A stretch of DNA of 43,407 bases, from the NCBI GenBank assembly GCA_016223105.1, contig JACRPR010000001.1, forward strand, positions 1 to 43,407, written 5' to 3'. Under the pieces are notes generated by a model that did not search any database, was not told where the DNA came from, and worked only from the letters and a program-made list of their open reading frames with translations. Position 1 is the first letter of the stretch, and every line of letters begins with the position of its first letter. Positions 17,219-25,559 of this stretch are shown in pieces. Origin of the DNA: Chloroflexota bacterium (GTDB lineage: Bacteria > Chloroflexota > Anaerolineae > UBA4142). Both the position numbers and the translations under genes were made by a program.

Positions 17219-17888
17219 TCCGAATTCTATTTTCGCGGTGAACATTCGGCATATTAAGAACATCATTGATACTCCATGGAAAGCTTGGAATGAGTTAGAC
17301 CGGTGGCTCATCTATCCTAAAGTACGTCTACTGTTTACAATGAACGGAATACAATGGGGACATGGTTGGCGTATCTACGGCATGCCGATCATTCAAAAGC
17401 ATCGTCAAAGCCAGATGAGGTTCGGGACAGGTCTGCAATTGCGCTCGTCGGTTCGTTCAAATCCGCTTTGCCCGACCCATCCGGTCGCGCTAACCACTTG
17501 GAAAGAAAATGCGCTTTTGGAGATTGGGACCAATTTCAGCATGACCGGCGGTGTTCTTTGTTCTGCTGAACGGATATCAATCGGTGATGATGTTGCGATT
17601 GGGGCTAACACAACGATTATTGATACGGATTTTCATCCGCTTGATCCATTACAACGCAAGTATGATTCGGCTGAAGCCATATCTGCACCAGTAATAATAG
17701 GAGATGAAATATTCATTGGGATGCACTGTCTTATTCTAAAAGGTGTAGCGATTGGCAGAGGAAGTGTTATCGGAGCCGGAAGTGTAGTAACGCGGAATAT
17801 ACCTTCGTACTCCATTGCTGTAGGAAACCCAGCGAAAGTGATTAGGCAGATCACGCGTTCAGTTCGAGAACACCGAGATAGTGAATAA
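17208..17888 (+). CDS. Hexapeptide-repeat (left-handed beta-helix) acyltransferase
   Basis: 226 residues when read from GTG 17208, which overlaps the previous gene by 11 bases. GTG 17238 is another possible start. A longer frame upstream runs out of phase through the glycosyltransferase and is not real. Residues from about 120 on form hexapeptide repeats ('ISIGDDVAIGANTTI...APVIIGDEIFIGMHCLILKGVAIGRGSVIGAGSVV'), ending 'AVGNPAKVIRQI', as in WcaF/maltose acetyltransferase-like proteins. The 'DTDFHPLD' loop supplies the catalytic histidine. It probably acetylates a sugar hydroxyl of the polysaccharide. Confidence 0.85.
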   Translation: MKHNPNSIFAVNIRHIKNIIDTPWKAWNELDRWLIYPKVRLLFTMNGIQWGHGWRIYGMPIIQKHRQSQMRFGTGLQLRSSVRSNPLCPTHPVALTTWKENALLEIGTNFSMTGGVLCSAERISIGDDVAIGANTTIIDTDFHPLDPLQRKYDSAEAISAPVIIGDEIFIGMHCLILKGVAIGRGSVIGAGSVVTRNIPSYSIAVGNPAKVIRQITRSVREHRDSE

Positions 17889-19137
17889 CCGGGTCATTAT
17901 GCGTGTCTTGTTTGTAACTCCGTATTATGCGCCTGATCTAGGTCCCAGCTCGCCCCTCGTAACGATGTTGTGTGAAGATTTTGTTACCCTGGGACATCAG
18001 GTGACGGTGTTGGCGGCTGTTCCACATTTTCCTTCCGGTCATGTCCCGGCTGAATATCGCCGACAAATTTGGCATTGGGAAACACAAAACGGCGTACGGG
18101 TGTGCCGTGTTTTGGTTCCCAGCGGTGATCGTGGTCAGTTTCTCCATCGGGCATTGGTTTTCGTTGTTTATCAAATTCTCAGTATGATCATTGGACTAGC
18201 GCAATCGTACGATGTTGTGATTATAACAAATCCCGCGATTGAAACAGGGTTACCTTTTACCGTTCTTTCTGTACTGCGGCGAAAACCAGCCATCTTTTGT
18301 GTGTGGGATGTATATCCCGAAGCCGGAGTCAAACTAGGTATTTTCCGCCATTCGTTCGTTATTTCTATTGTCAAAGCACTCGAAGATTTTTGCCTTTTAC
18401 GCTCTCAGTGCATTCAGGTTTTATCTCCCCAGTTTTCAGATACCCTTGTCAAACGCGGCATATCGCCCAAAAAGATTGTTCTCATCCCTGTTTGGCTGGA
18501 TACTGATTTCCTTCAGCCCCAGCCACGCCATAACGATTTTGCGCGCGAATCTAAATTGGATGGACATTTCGTTGTGATGTACGCCGGTAATCATGGTCAT
18601 TCCCAAGCACTAGATACTGTACTTCAGGCGGCTCAATTATTAGAAACCGAGCGTGCGATACACTTTCTTTTTGTTGGCGATGGAATAAACAAGCCAATTC
18701 TGCAAAGCCACGCACATCAGATGGGGTTGAAAAACATTACTTTTATTTCGTTTCAGCCGCGCGAGCGACTGCCAGAAATGCTCGCTTCAGCTGATGTTGC
18801 CCTGATTCCTCTGAAACGAGGGCTAGGTCAAGATTCATTACCTTCCAAGGTTTTTCCGATTCTTGCTTGTGGTAAGCCAATGGTCGTGTCTGTAGACGAA
18901 GATTGTGAACTAGCTGATCTGGTTCGACGGGCTGGTGCCGGTATTTGTGTTGCACCTGAATCTCCTCAAGAAATTGCGAATGCTATTCTTTCGCTTTACG
19001 CCTCTTCAGAATTATGCAAACAACTGGGCAGTAGTGGGCGTGAGTATGCCATAAAACATCATTCGCGAGATTCTGCTGTGCGGCAATTCGAATACCTATT
19101 GCTAAACATATCCACGCCCAAGTCCCAGTTATTATAG
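17881..19137 (+). CDS. GT4 glycosyltransferase, WbuB/WcaI-like
   Basis: A 418-residue GT-B enzyme. It starts at GTG 17881, overlapping the acyltransferase by 8 bases; ATG 17899 (MRVLFVTPYYAPDLGPSS) is a good alternative. The N-terminus 'PYYAPDLGPSSPLVTMLCEDF' and the middle 'VWDVYPEAGVKLGIF' match the WbuB/WcaI subgroup. In place of the E-x7-E motif it has 'DSLPSKVFPILACGKPMVV', usual for that subgroup. WbuB transfers N-acetyl-fucosamine in known O-antigens, but the donor here is not known. Confidence 0.84.
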   Translation: MNNRVIMRVLFVTPYYAPDLGPSSPLVTMLCEDFVTLGHQVTVLAAVPHFPSGHVPAEYRRQIWHWETQNGVRVCRVLVPSGDRGQFLHRALVFVVYQILSMIIGLAQSYDVVIITNPAIETGLPFTVLSVLRRKPAIFCVWDVYPEAGVKLGIFRHSFVISIVKALEDFCLLRSQCIQVLSPQFSDTLVKRGISPKKIVLIPVWLDTDFLQPQPRHNDFARESKLDGHFVVMYAGNHGHSQALDTVLQAAQLLETERAIHFLFVGDGINKPILQSHAHQMGLKNITFISFQPRERLPEMLASADVALIPLKRGLGQDSLPSKVFPILACGKPMVVSVDEDCELADLVRRAGAGICVAPESPQEIANAILSLYASSELCKQLGSSGREYAIKHHSRDSAVRQFEYLLLNISTPKSQLL

Positions 19138-19139
19138 AC

Positions 19140-20024
19140 ATGGTTACTATTTCCCAATCACCCGATTTAGAATCTGTTAACTGTCCCGTTTGTGGGCCAG
19201 AACCATATACTGTCTGGATGAAAGATGGCAAGCCCACTCGTTACGTCCGCTGTCGGTTATGTGGCACAATTTACGCTTCGCCAAGGGCATCCTGGGCAAG
19301 TCGTTATGCCTGGCTCGATCAAACATTCAGTTTTGGTGAAAATGCATTGGAGAACGCCAATGCGCGCCAATCTGCTTTGGCGCGCGAAGCTACCTTGATC
19401 CAGCACCATATATCAGGCGGTAGGATGTTAGATATCGGATGCGATTTAGGAGATATGTTTCATTGGTTCCCGGATCCGGGTTGGACGCGTCATGGCGTTG
19501 AGATTTCACCATCAGCGGCTAAATATGCCGCTCAGACGCATTCAGCCCAAGTATACTCTGGGACCATAAGAGAAGCGGGATTTCCAGACACCCTTTTTGA
19601 TCTTGTCACGATGTTGGACATGCTTTACTACGTTGATGATCCGAGCATGACGATCAAAGAGGTCGCCCGCATATTAAAGCCCGGAGGAATATGCGCTGTC
19701 GAAATATCAGGGCAGTCTTATCAGTTAATGCGTAGTCGTGGCTTGTTGTGTTGGCTAATCGAACAGCGTTGGACACGCTTGCATACGGATTCAAGCTATC
19801 TTTTTTGGTTTACCCCGACAAGTTTGCAACGTTTATTAGAAGATAGTGGGTTGAGAATAATTGAAGAACATGTGATAGATAGCCCAACCTCTTCCGTCCC
19901 TTGGCGAGACCAATTGGCGGGGAGTTATTCTGCGTTGATCAGACGAACCAGTCGTTTATCGCGATACTGGTTAACTTGGACACCCAAGTATATGCTTTTA
20001 GCGGAGCGTGTTGAGAAAATTTAG
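19140..20024 (+). CDS. SAM methyltransferase with N-terminal zinc ribbon
   Basis: A 294-residue protein. C15-P-V-C18 and C38-R-L-C41 form a zinc-ribbon-like module. Then comes a class I methyltransferase domain with 'MLDIGCDLGDMF' near 96-107, 'HGVEISPSAAKYA' and 'FDLVTMLDMLYYVDDP'. Similar zinc-ribbon methyltransferases occur in sugar-modification loci (C- or O-methylation of deoxysugars). The last acidic residue of motif I is one residue beyond its usual place, but the fold is clear. It starts 3 bases after the previous stop. Confidence 0.82.
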   Translation: MVTISQSPDLESVNCPVCGPEPYTVWMKDGKPTRYVRCRLCGTIYASPRASWASRYAWLDQTFSFGENALENANARQSALAREATLIQHHISGGRMLDIGCDLGDMFHWFPDPGWTRHGVEISPSAAKYAAQTHSAQVYSGTIREAGFPDTLFDLVTMLDMLYYVDDPSMTIKEVARILKPGGICAVEISGQSYQLMRSRGLLCWLIEQRWTRLHTDSSYLFWFTPTSLQRLLEDSGLRIIEEHVIDSPTSSVPWRDQLAGSYSALIRRTSRLSRYWLTWTPKYMLLAERVEKI

Positions 20025-20053
20025 GTGCATATGATAATCATTTACATCTTCTG

Positions 20054-21022
20054 GTGGTCGGTAATGGGGAATGGCTTTTGACCCCAGATATTTTTGCCGA
20101 ATGGTTGAGTCGTCAAAAGTATACGGTAATACGAACTGCTAGTAGTTATTGGTACAACCAAGTCCCCCGTGTCTATCAGGCATTCCCTTATCATTGGATA
20201 ATTCAGCCTAGCGATTGTGAACTCTCCAATTTTTTGCGCGAAAATAAATCTGTTGGTTTGCGATACTCGACTTCCCTGGATGCAATAGAAGGCGCTGTAA
20301 GCTATCACGCGGTCTATGAAAATTCTGTTTACGGTTTTGAAAACCTGGGAAAGTGGGCGCGCAAGAATGTGCGGCGAGGATTGAAAAATTGTAATGTTCA
20401 ACCCATTTCATTTGAAACTTTGGCTGAAGAGGGATGGGCATTGCAATTGGATACTTTGGATCGCCAAGGTCGTCGCCTTGAACTTGCCAAAGAAATATGG
20501 CGCAAGCGGTGTCTCGCGGCTTGCGATTTGCCCGGGTTTGAAGCCTGGGGTGCGCTGGTGGCTGGACGTTTGGCAGCATCCGTGATTACTTTTCAGATGG
20601 AAGATTGTTGTTACATGTTATATCAACAATGCCACAGGGATTATCTCCCTGTCCATGTCAACAATGCTTTGAGTTTTGTTGTCACGCAAACCATGATCAA
20701 TCGTCCCCAAATCCATTCGATCTTCTACGGTCTCCATTCTTTAGATGCCCCTAGCAGTGTGGACGAATTCAAATTCCGCATGGGATACACTGCCAAGCCC
20801 GTACGCCAACGCGTAGTCTTTCATCCGTATCTTGCCCCTCTTTTCAATCGAGTGAGCCATGCCGCTGTGCGCGGACTGTTACATTGGCAACCGGGTCACC
20901 CAACCTTGGCAAAAGCCGAGGGCATGATGCGGTTCTATCTGCAAGGAAAATTACCCCTGGACAAACAAGAGTTGCCGTCTGTTCTCAGGTCTGCTGATAA
21001 TGATTTGCTTGAACGAGATTGA
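20054..21022 (+). CDS. GNAT/FemAB-like acyl- or aminoacyl-transferase
   Basis: A 322-residue protein. The best available start is GTG 20054. The frame stays open upstream ('YDNHLHLL'), so the true start may be earlier at a rare codon. The 'ENLGKWARKNVRRGLKN' helix and the region 'FEAWGALVAGRLAASVITFQ...HRDYLPVHVNNALSF' are typical of BioF2/FemAB-type GNAT proteins in polysaccharide clusters, which add acyl or aminoacyl groups to an amino sugar. It is the last gene of the AT-rich cassette; base composition changes right after it. Confidence 0.72.
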   Translation: MVGNGEWLLTPDIFAEWLSRQKYTVIRTASSYWYNQVPRVYQAFPYHWIIQPSDCELSNFLRENKSVGLRYSTSLDAIEGAVSYHAVYENSVYGFENLGKWARKNVRRGLKNCNVQPISFETLAEEGWALQLDTLDRQGRRLELAKEIWRKRCLAACDLPGFEAWGALVAGRLAASVITFQMEDCCYMLYQQCHRDYLPVHVNNALSFVVTQTMINRPQIHSIFYGLHSLDAPSSVDEFKFRMGYTAKPVRQRVVFHPYLAPLFNRVSHAAVRGLLHWQPGHPTLAKAEGMMRFYLQGKLPLDKQELPSVLRSADNDLLERD

Positions 21023-21028
21023 AGAAGT

Positions 21029-21214
21029 ATGAACGAGTCGCAAACCTTGAAATTTGTTCCTCGGTTTTGGAATTTCTCGACGTTCCCATTCTCTAGTTTT
21101 GACCGTCTCGCCAAACGCGCGTTCGACATCGTCGCCGCATTTGCCGGTCTCATCGCGCTTGCGCCCTTTCTGCTCCTCGTCGTTTTACTGCCAAGCGCGA
21201 AGGCGCCGGAATGA
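21029..21214 (+). pseudogene. Truncated duplicate of the phosphoglycosyl transferase N-terminus
   Basis: From about 21100 to 21210 the DNA closely matches the stretch near 22856-22970 inside the intact fusion gene. Both encode 'KRAFDI(V/A)AAFAGLIALAPF', the membrane helix of bacterial sugar transferases. A one-base loss at about 21191 shifts the frame ('LLPSAKAPE' instead of 'LLKREGAGA') and the copy stops at ggcgccgg. So it is a 5' fragment with no catalytic part. It marks the junction between the AT-rich cassette and GC-rich DNA. Confidence 0.8.
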
Positions 21215-21216
21215 AA

Positions 21217-21248
21217 ACACAACCGCCATCCGAAGACGACGGTTGTGT
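21217..21248. terminator. Bidirectional hairpin terminator
   Basis: acacaaccg (21217-21225) and cggttgtgt (21240-21248) form a perfect 9-bp stem with a 14-base loop. It sits between convergent genes: the transferase fragment on the plus strand and the DUF5615 gene on the minus strand. Confidence 0.55.
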
Positions 21249-21269
21249 GAACCTGGGACAGCAAATCGG

Positions 21270-21629
21270 TTAACGGAGCGGGAGGTAGTTGATCTGGTCG
21301 GCGTATTCGTCCGGTTGCGCCGCACCCCAAATGAGCGCTAACGCATCAATGGTCTCGGCAAGGGACATTTTGGGATTCAAGGTAAACATACAGGGGAAAT
21401 GATGTCCTGCCGCAAGATGATCGCGTAGATGGTCTGGCATCGAGCCACGATTATTCGTGACCAGCGTGAAACCATGCGCTTCACACCACAACAAGATGTC
21501 GGGATCCAGCGTGTTAATGGGCGGCGTCGTTGGCTCGCCCATGCGCCACACGACGATGTCGGGATAACGCGCGCGCAAACCCTTGCGTAAACTCTCGCTG
21601 ACGTTCGCGTCCAACAGAAATTTTCTCAC
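21270..21629 (-). CDS. DUF5615 PIN-like toxin candidate
   Basis: A 119-residue protein with the DUF5615 pattern: 'FLLDANVSESLRKGLRARYP' at the start with the first acidic residue (D8), then 'PDILLWCEAHGFTLVTNNRGSMPDHL' with further PIN-like acidic and asparagine positions. PIN-like proteins of this type are thought to be ribonuclease toxins. Its start codon overlaps the stop of the DUF433 gene by 4 bases, the usual arrangement for the pair. Activity is inferred. Confidence 0.82.
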   Translation of the reverse strand: MRKFLLDANVSESLRKGLRARYPDIVVWRMGEPTTPPINTLDPDILLWCEAHGFTLVTNNRGSMPDHLRDHLAAGHHFPCMFTLNPKMSLAETIDALALIWGAAQPDEYADQINYLPLR

Positions 21630-21961
21630 GACGGTTGCGCCAACGCGGCTTCGCGCTCGGCGGCGATGCGGCGGAATCTCAGGATCGCGGGCGAGGGGTT
21701 ACGATTCTGCTCTTGCCACCGTCGATCGAAATTCTCTAGCCAGTTGACGAGATACGCCGTAACCTGATCTTTATTGTGCAGGTAATAGGTAATCGTCGCG
21801 TGAACCTGTTCGAGCGTCAATGAGGGGTACTCGGCTACGATATCTTCGGGCGAACGACTGCGATAGATGTAATCGTATAAAATGGTTTCAATGCCGACGC
21901 GCGTGCCCGCCACCCGAATGTCGTTCGGCGCGAGAAAATTGAAATACGCTTCGAGTTCCAT
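21626..21961 (-). CDS. DUF433 antitoxin-like protein
   Basis: A 111-residue protein. ATG 21961 is chosen because GGAGGTGA lies 5-6 bases upstream on the minus strand; the longer frame from 21970 would start inside that ribosome site. DUF433 features are the short beta/helix-turn-helix segment 'DIRVAGTRVGIETILYDYIYRSRSPEDIVAEYPSLTLEQVHATITYY' (shown in parts, about residues 14-60). In VapBC-like pairs with DUF5615 it acts as the DNA-binding antitoxin and represses its own operon. It extends beyond the domain by a charged helical tail. Confidence 0.82.
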   Translation of the reverse strand: MELEAYFNFLAPNDIRVAGTRVGIETILYDYIYRSRSPEDIVAEYPSLTLEQVHATITYYLHNKDQVTAYLVNWLENFDRRWQEQNRNPSPAILRFRRIAAEREAALAQPS

Positions 21962-22009
21962 AATGGTCACCTCCGCCGCAGATTATAGCACAAACGATGC
22001 GCGTCGCCA

Positions 22010-22699
22010 ATGAACGACCTAGTCCGCCTCAAAACCGAGTATGCTCGCCGCGCGCACGATCCGCGTTATCGCGATTGGTATTCGCCGTTCAATCGCGCGA
22101 ATCTTTTCATCACGCAGGAACGCGACCGCGCGATCACGCAGATGCTTGGACGATACATTCGCGGTGACTGGGACGCGCTACGAATTCTCGATGTCGGGTG
22201 TGGGCGCGGCAATGAGTTGAGCAAGTTTGTCGGCTATGGCGCGGCGGCGCGTAATTTGTTCGGCGTAGATTTACTGGGCGACCGGGTGCGCGAGGGACGC
22301 GACAAGCACAGTGCGTTGCAATTCTCCTGTGGCAACGCGGCAACGTTGGCGTATCCCGACGGCGCGTTCGACCTGGTTTTGCAATTCACCGTGTTCACTT
22401 CGATCTTGGACGATGAGTTGCGCCGGCAGATCGCTTCCGAAATGTTGCGCGTTTTGCGCGCAGGTGGCGCGGTGCTGTGGTACGACTATCGGCTCAACCC
22501 GACGAATCGGCAGACGCGCGGGATTGAACGCGCGGAAATTAAAACACTGTTTCCAAATTGCGAATATCACTTTCGCCGCGTGACGCTCGCGCCGCCGCTC
22601 GCGCGACTAATCGCGCCGCACTCCTGGTTCGCGTGCGAGTTGTTGAATCAATTCTTTTTTCTCAGAACGCATTGGTTAGCCATCATTTCTAAAAACTAA
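22010..22699 (+). CDS. Class I SAM methyltransferase
   Basis: A 229-residue protein. Motif I is 'RILDVGCGRGNEL' near 57-69, then 'LFGVDLLGDRVREGR', 'FDLVLQFTVFTSILDD' and 'EMLRVLRAGGAVLWYDYR'. There is no membrane segment. It resembles methyltransferases found next to glycosyltransferases, and its GC-rich codon use matches the following genes, not the AT-rich cassette. The substrate is unknown and might be a sugar or lipid-linked sugar. It starts 48 bases from the divergent DUF433 gene, so both promoters must lie in this short gap. Confidence 0.8.
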   Translation: MNDLVRLKTEYARRAHDPRYRDWYSPFNRANLFITQERDRAITQMLGRYIRGDWDALRILDVGCGRGNELSKFVGYGAAARNLFGVDLLGDRVREGRDKHSALQFSCGNAATLAYPDGAFDLVLQFTVFTSILDDELRRQIASEMLRVLRAGGAVLWYDYRLNPTNRQTRGIERAEIKTLFPNCEYHFRRVTLAPPLARLIAPHSWFACELLNQFFFLRTHWLAIISKN

Positions 22700-22702
22700 T
22701 TG

Positions 22703-22784
22703 GACGCGGACTAACGCGGACTAACGCGGATAAAAATCCAACCTCCAATTTCTAACTTCCAATTTCCAACATCCAACTTCCACA
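22703..22784. repeat. Word-like low-complexity tract
   Basis: Three copies of acgcgga(ctaa), then many overlapping (a)acttccaatttcca words. The same ttccaa language returns at 36104-36235. It is non-coding and probably made by slippage or gene conversion between intergenic tracts. Confidence 0.65.
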
Positions 22785-24398
22785 ATGAATCAAACTCAAA
22801 CTTTTCCAAGCATCCGTATTCCGCAAATGACTTTACTCCATTGGTCGCGCGCGGCACTTGATCGTCTCACCAAACGCGCGTTCGACATCGCCGCCGCATT
22901 TGCCGGCTTGATCGCGCTTGCGCCTTTTCTGCTCCTTGTTGTTTTTCTGCTCAAGCGCGAAGGCGCCGGGGCGGTTGTGTATCGCGGCGCGCGCGTCGGG
23001 CGCAACGGCAAAAATTTCGGCATCCTCAAATTCCGCACGATGCGCGAAACGCCGGAATCCGATAACGGTCTCCGCGTTACCGCGCAGGACGATCCGCGCA
23101 TCACGTCGCTCGGGCGTTGGTTGCGCGACACGAAACTCAACGAACTGCCGCAGTTGTGGAACGTGCTGATCGGCGAGATGTCGCTCGTCGGTCCGCGTCC
23201 CGAAGACCCGGCGATTGTGGAAACCTGGGATGAGGATGTGCGCGTCGAAGTGCTGTCTGTGCGACCTGGGATCACGAGTCCGGCATCCGTGCTGTATCGC
23301 AACGAGGAAACCTTGTTGCGCGTCGGCTCGGTGATGGAAACGTACCTCGAATCAATCCTGCCGAGCAAACTCCGGCTCGATCAACTGTACGTCCGCCATC
23401 GTTCGTTCATCCTCGATCTCGATGTGCTGTTCTGGACGGCGATGGTCTTGCTTCCGCAGTGGCGCACCTTCGCGCCGCCGGAAGAATTGCTCATCTTTGG
23501 ACCGATGCGCCGGCTCGCGCGGCGTTATCTGAATTGGTTTATCGTGGATACGTTCGTCACGCTGATGGCAATCGGATTAGCGGGCGGCATCGTTCGCGCG
23601 TTCGGTCCACTCGAGCTGGGTCTGCTCAAAGCATCCGGCATCGCGCTGGGATTTTCTTTCCTGTTCGGCGCGACGAGCACGATGCTCGGAATGTATCGTG
23701 TGGCGTGGTCGCAAGCGGGTAGCGCGGAAGCGTGGGGCTTGTTCTGGGCAACGGCGGTTGCCGGCGGAGTTGCATTTGGGATCAATCAATTCATCGGCGA
23801 CGCGCTCGGATTGCCGCCCAGTGTGATCGTCCTGGCTTCAATGTTCGCGCTGGGCGGGTTCGCCATCTTGCGCTATCGCACGCGGCTGGCGAGCGGTGCG
23901 GCAACGCGTTGGATCCAAAGGCGCGCCAGCGCGCACCTGGCGCGCGAGCGTGTGCTGATCGTGGGGAGCGGGTACGCCGGTCAGTTTATGACCTGGTTGT
24001 TGAGCAACGGACCGAGCGCGGGCGCGTTTCACATCGTCGGTTTCGCGGACGACGATCTCTTCAAACAAGGCATCCGCATTAGCGGCGTGAGCGTGCTGGG
24101 TCGGCGCAACGATATTCCGCGCCTGGTCGAAAAGCATGACATCGGGATCGTCGTGTTCGCGATTCACAACATCACGGACATTGAGCGCGCGCGTTTGTTG
24201 GACATTTGTGCGAGCACGCGCGCGCGCGTCGCGATTGCGCCGGACATTCTCGGCGCGTTGAACGGCTTTCGCGCGCAAAACGGCGCGGCGCATAATGCAC
24301 CCGCGCCGCGTCAGATGGATTGGTGCGAACTGTGTTTGATGCGCGGCGAACGCGCGCCCGCGCTGGGGTGCGCGGACGAAGGTCTCCATCAATGTTAG
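22785..24398 (+). CDS. Phosphoglycosyl transferase fused to a CapD-type membrane/Rossmann module
   Basis: 537 residues with an unusual domain order. Residues about 25-220 are a small phosphoglycosyl transferase domain (membrane helix 'KRAFDIAAAFAGLIALAPF', 'LKFRTMRETPESD', 'LVGPRPEDP') that starts lipid-linked sugar synthesis by moving a phosphosugar to undecaprenyl phosphate. Residues about 245-365 hold roughly four membrane helices. From 387 a Rossmann domain follows ('RVLIVGSGYAGQF'), like the CoA_binding_3 part of CapD/WbpM. No dehydratase domain is attached; a short Cys-rich tail ends the protein. In WcaJ/WbaP the helices and Rossmann domain come before the transferase, so the order here is reversed. 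The Asp-Glu catalytic pair reads Asn119-Glu120. Confidence 0.83.
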   Translation: MNQTQTFPSIRIPQMTLLHWSRAALDRLTKRAFDIAAAFAGLIALAPFLLLVVFLLKREGAGAVVYRGARVGRNGKNFGILKFRTMRETPESDNGLRVTAQDDPRITSLGRWLRDTKLNELPQLWNVLIGEMSLVGPRPEDPAIVETWDEDVRVEVLSVRPGITSPASVLYRNEETLLRVGSVMETYLESILPSKLRLDQLYVRHRSFILDLDVLFWTAMVLLPQWRTFAPPEELLIFGPMRRLARRYLNWFIVDTFVTLMAIGLAGGIVRAFGPLELGLLKASGIALGFSFLFGATSTMLGMYRVAWSQAGSAEAWGLFWATAVAGGVAFGINQFIGDALGLPPSVIVLASMFALGGFAILRYRTRLASGAATRWIQRRASAHLARERVLIVGSGYAGQFMTWLLSNGPSAGAFHIVGFADDDLFKQGIRISGVSVLGRRNDIPRLVEKHDIGIVVFAIHNITDIERARLLDICASTRARVAIAPDILGALNGFRAQNGAAHNAPAPRQMDWCELCLMRGERAPALGCADEGLHQC

Positions 24399-25405
24399 AT
24401 ATTCCAACCGCTTCGGTCAACTGGCAAGGGCGCTCCGTGCTCGTTACCGGCGCGGGCGGATTTATCGCGAGCCACTTGGTCGAGACGTTGGTCAACCAGG
24501 GCGCGAGCGTACGCGCGTTCGTGCGTTACAACTCGCGCGGCGATCCCGGCTCGCTCGCGCAATTGCCGCCCGCGATTCTGAACGAGGTCGAAATCGTCGC
24601 GGGCGACTTGCGCGATTTGCCGGCTGTGCAACGCGCCCTGCGCGATGTTACCCACGTCTTTCATCTCGGCGCGCTGATCGCGATTCCGTACTCGTACCGC
24701 CATCCCACCGAAGTGATCGAAACGAACGTGCTGGGCACGCTGAACGTTTTGCTCGCCGCGCGCGAACGCCCGGGCACGCGCGTCATTCATACTTCGACGA
24801 GCGAAGTGTACGGCACGGCACAACGCGTGCCGATGGACGAGACGCATCCTCTCCAAGGGCAATCGCCCTACTCGGCAAGCAAGATCGGCGCGGACAAGCT
24901 CGCGGAAAGTTTCTACTGCGCCTACAACCTGCCGGTCGTAACCGTGCGCCCGTTCAACACGTACGGTCCGCGCCAATCCGCGCGCGCGGTCATTACGACG
25001 ATCATCACGCAGGCGCTCACGCAAAACACAATCCGACTCGGCAATCTCGACGCGCGGCGCGATCTGACCTTCGTCGCGGACACGGTCGCCGGTTTTTTGT
25101 GCGCCGCGCAAACGCCGGGCATCGAAGGCGAAACGTTCAACCTGGGCGCGGGGATGGAAATCGCGATTGGTGATTTGGCGCGGCAAATTATCGCGCTCGT
25201 CGGCAAGCCGGTCGAAATCGTGCAAGACCTGGCGCGCTTGCGCCCGGAAAAAAGCGAAGTGCAACGTTTGTTTTCGGACAATCGGCGCGCGCAAGAATGT
25301 TTGGGGTGGAGACCGCGCGTCGAAATCAAGGAGGGTTTGCAAATCACGGTAGATTGGATTGCGGATCATCTGGGGCTGTATCGTTCGGCGGAGTATCAGG
25401 TTTAA
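24392..25405 (+). CDS. NAD-dependent sugar 4,6-dehydratase/epimerase (LegB-like SDR)
   Basis: 337 residues from ATG 24392, overlapping the fusion gene by 7 bases; the longer frame from 24320 is not needed. It is an extended SDR: nucleotide-binding 'TGAGGFIASH' at 19-28, 'TSTSEVYG' near 136-143, and the catalytic Tyr160-x3-Lys164 in 'YSASK'. 'NTYGPRQSARAVI' and the overall pattern recall LegB-type nucleotide-sugar 4,6-dehydratases. It would make a 4-keto-6-deoxy sugar nucleotide that the aminotransferase at 26321 could aminate. The substrate is inferred from neighbours; a plain UDP-glucose-type epimerase is the alternative. Confidence 0.82.
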   Translation: MLDIPTASVNWQGRSVLVTGAGGFIASHLVETLVNQGASVRAFVRYNSRGDPGSLAQLPPAILNEVEIVAGDLRDLPAVQRALRDVTHVFHLGALIAIPYSYRHPTEVIETNVLGTLNVLLAARERPGTRVIHTSTSEVYGTAQRVPMDETHPLQGQSPYSASKIGADKLAESFYCAYNLPVVTVRPFNTYGPRQSARAVITTIITQALTQNTIRLGNLDARRDLTFVADTVAGFLCAAQTPGIEGETFNLGAGMEIAIGDLARQIIALVGKPVEIVQDLARLRPEKSEVQRLFSDNRRAQECLGWRPRVEIKEGLQITVDWIADHLGLYRSAEYQV

Positions 25406-25550
25406 CGCGGGGGAGAGAGGGGAGAAGAGGGGATGAGAGGGCAGAGAGATCGTAGAGCCACTGCACCCTCTGCGCCCTCTATGCCTTTTACGCCTTCTAC
25501 GCCTTCTGATGCCCTCTCCGCCCTCTGTTCCCATCTTGTTTATTTGAAAA
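25406..25550. repeat. Purine then pyrimidine low-complexity tract
   Basis: A purine-rich run (gggggagagaggggagaagagg) is followed by many copies of c/gccctct and acgccttct. The two halves could pair with each other. It is non-coding and lies just before the ribosome site of the nucleotidyltransferase gene. Confidence 0.6.
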
Positions 25551-25559
25551 GAGGTGTTT

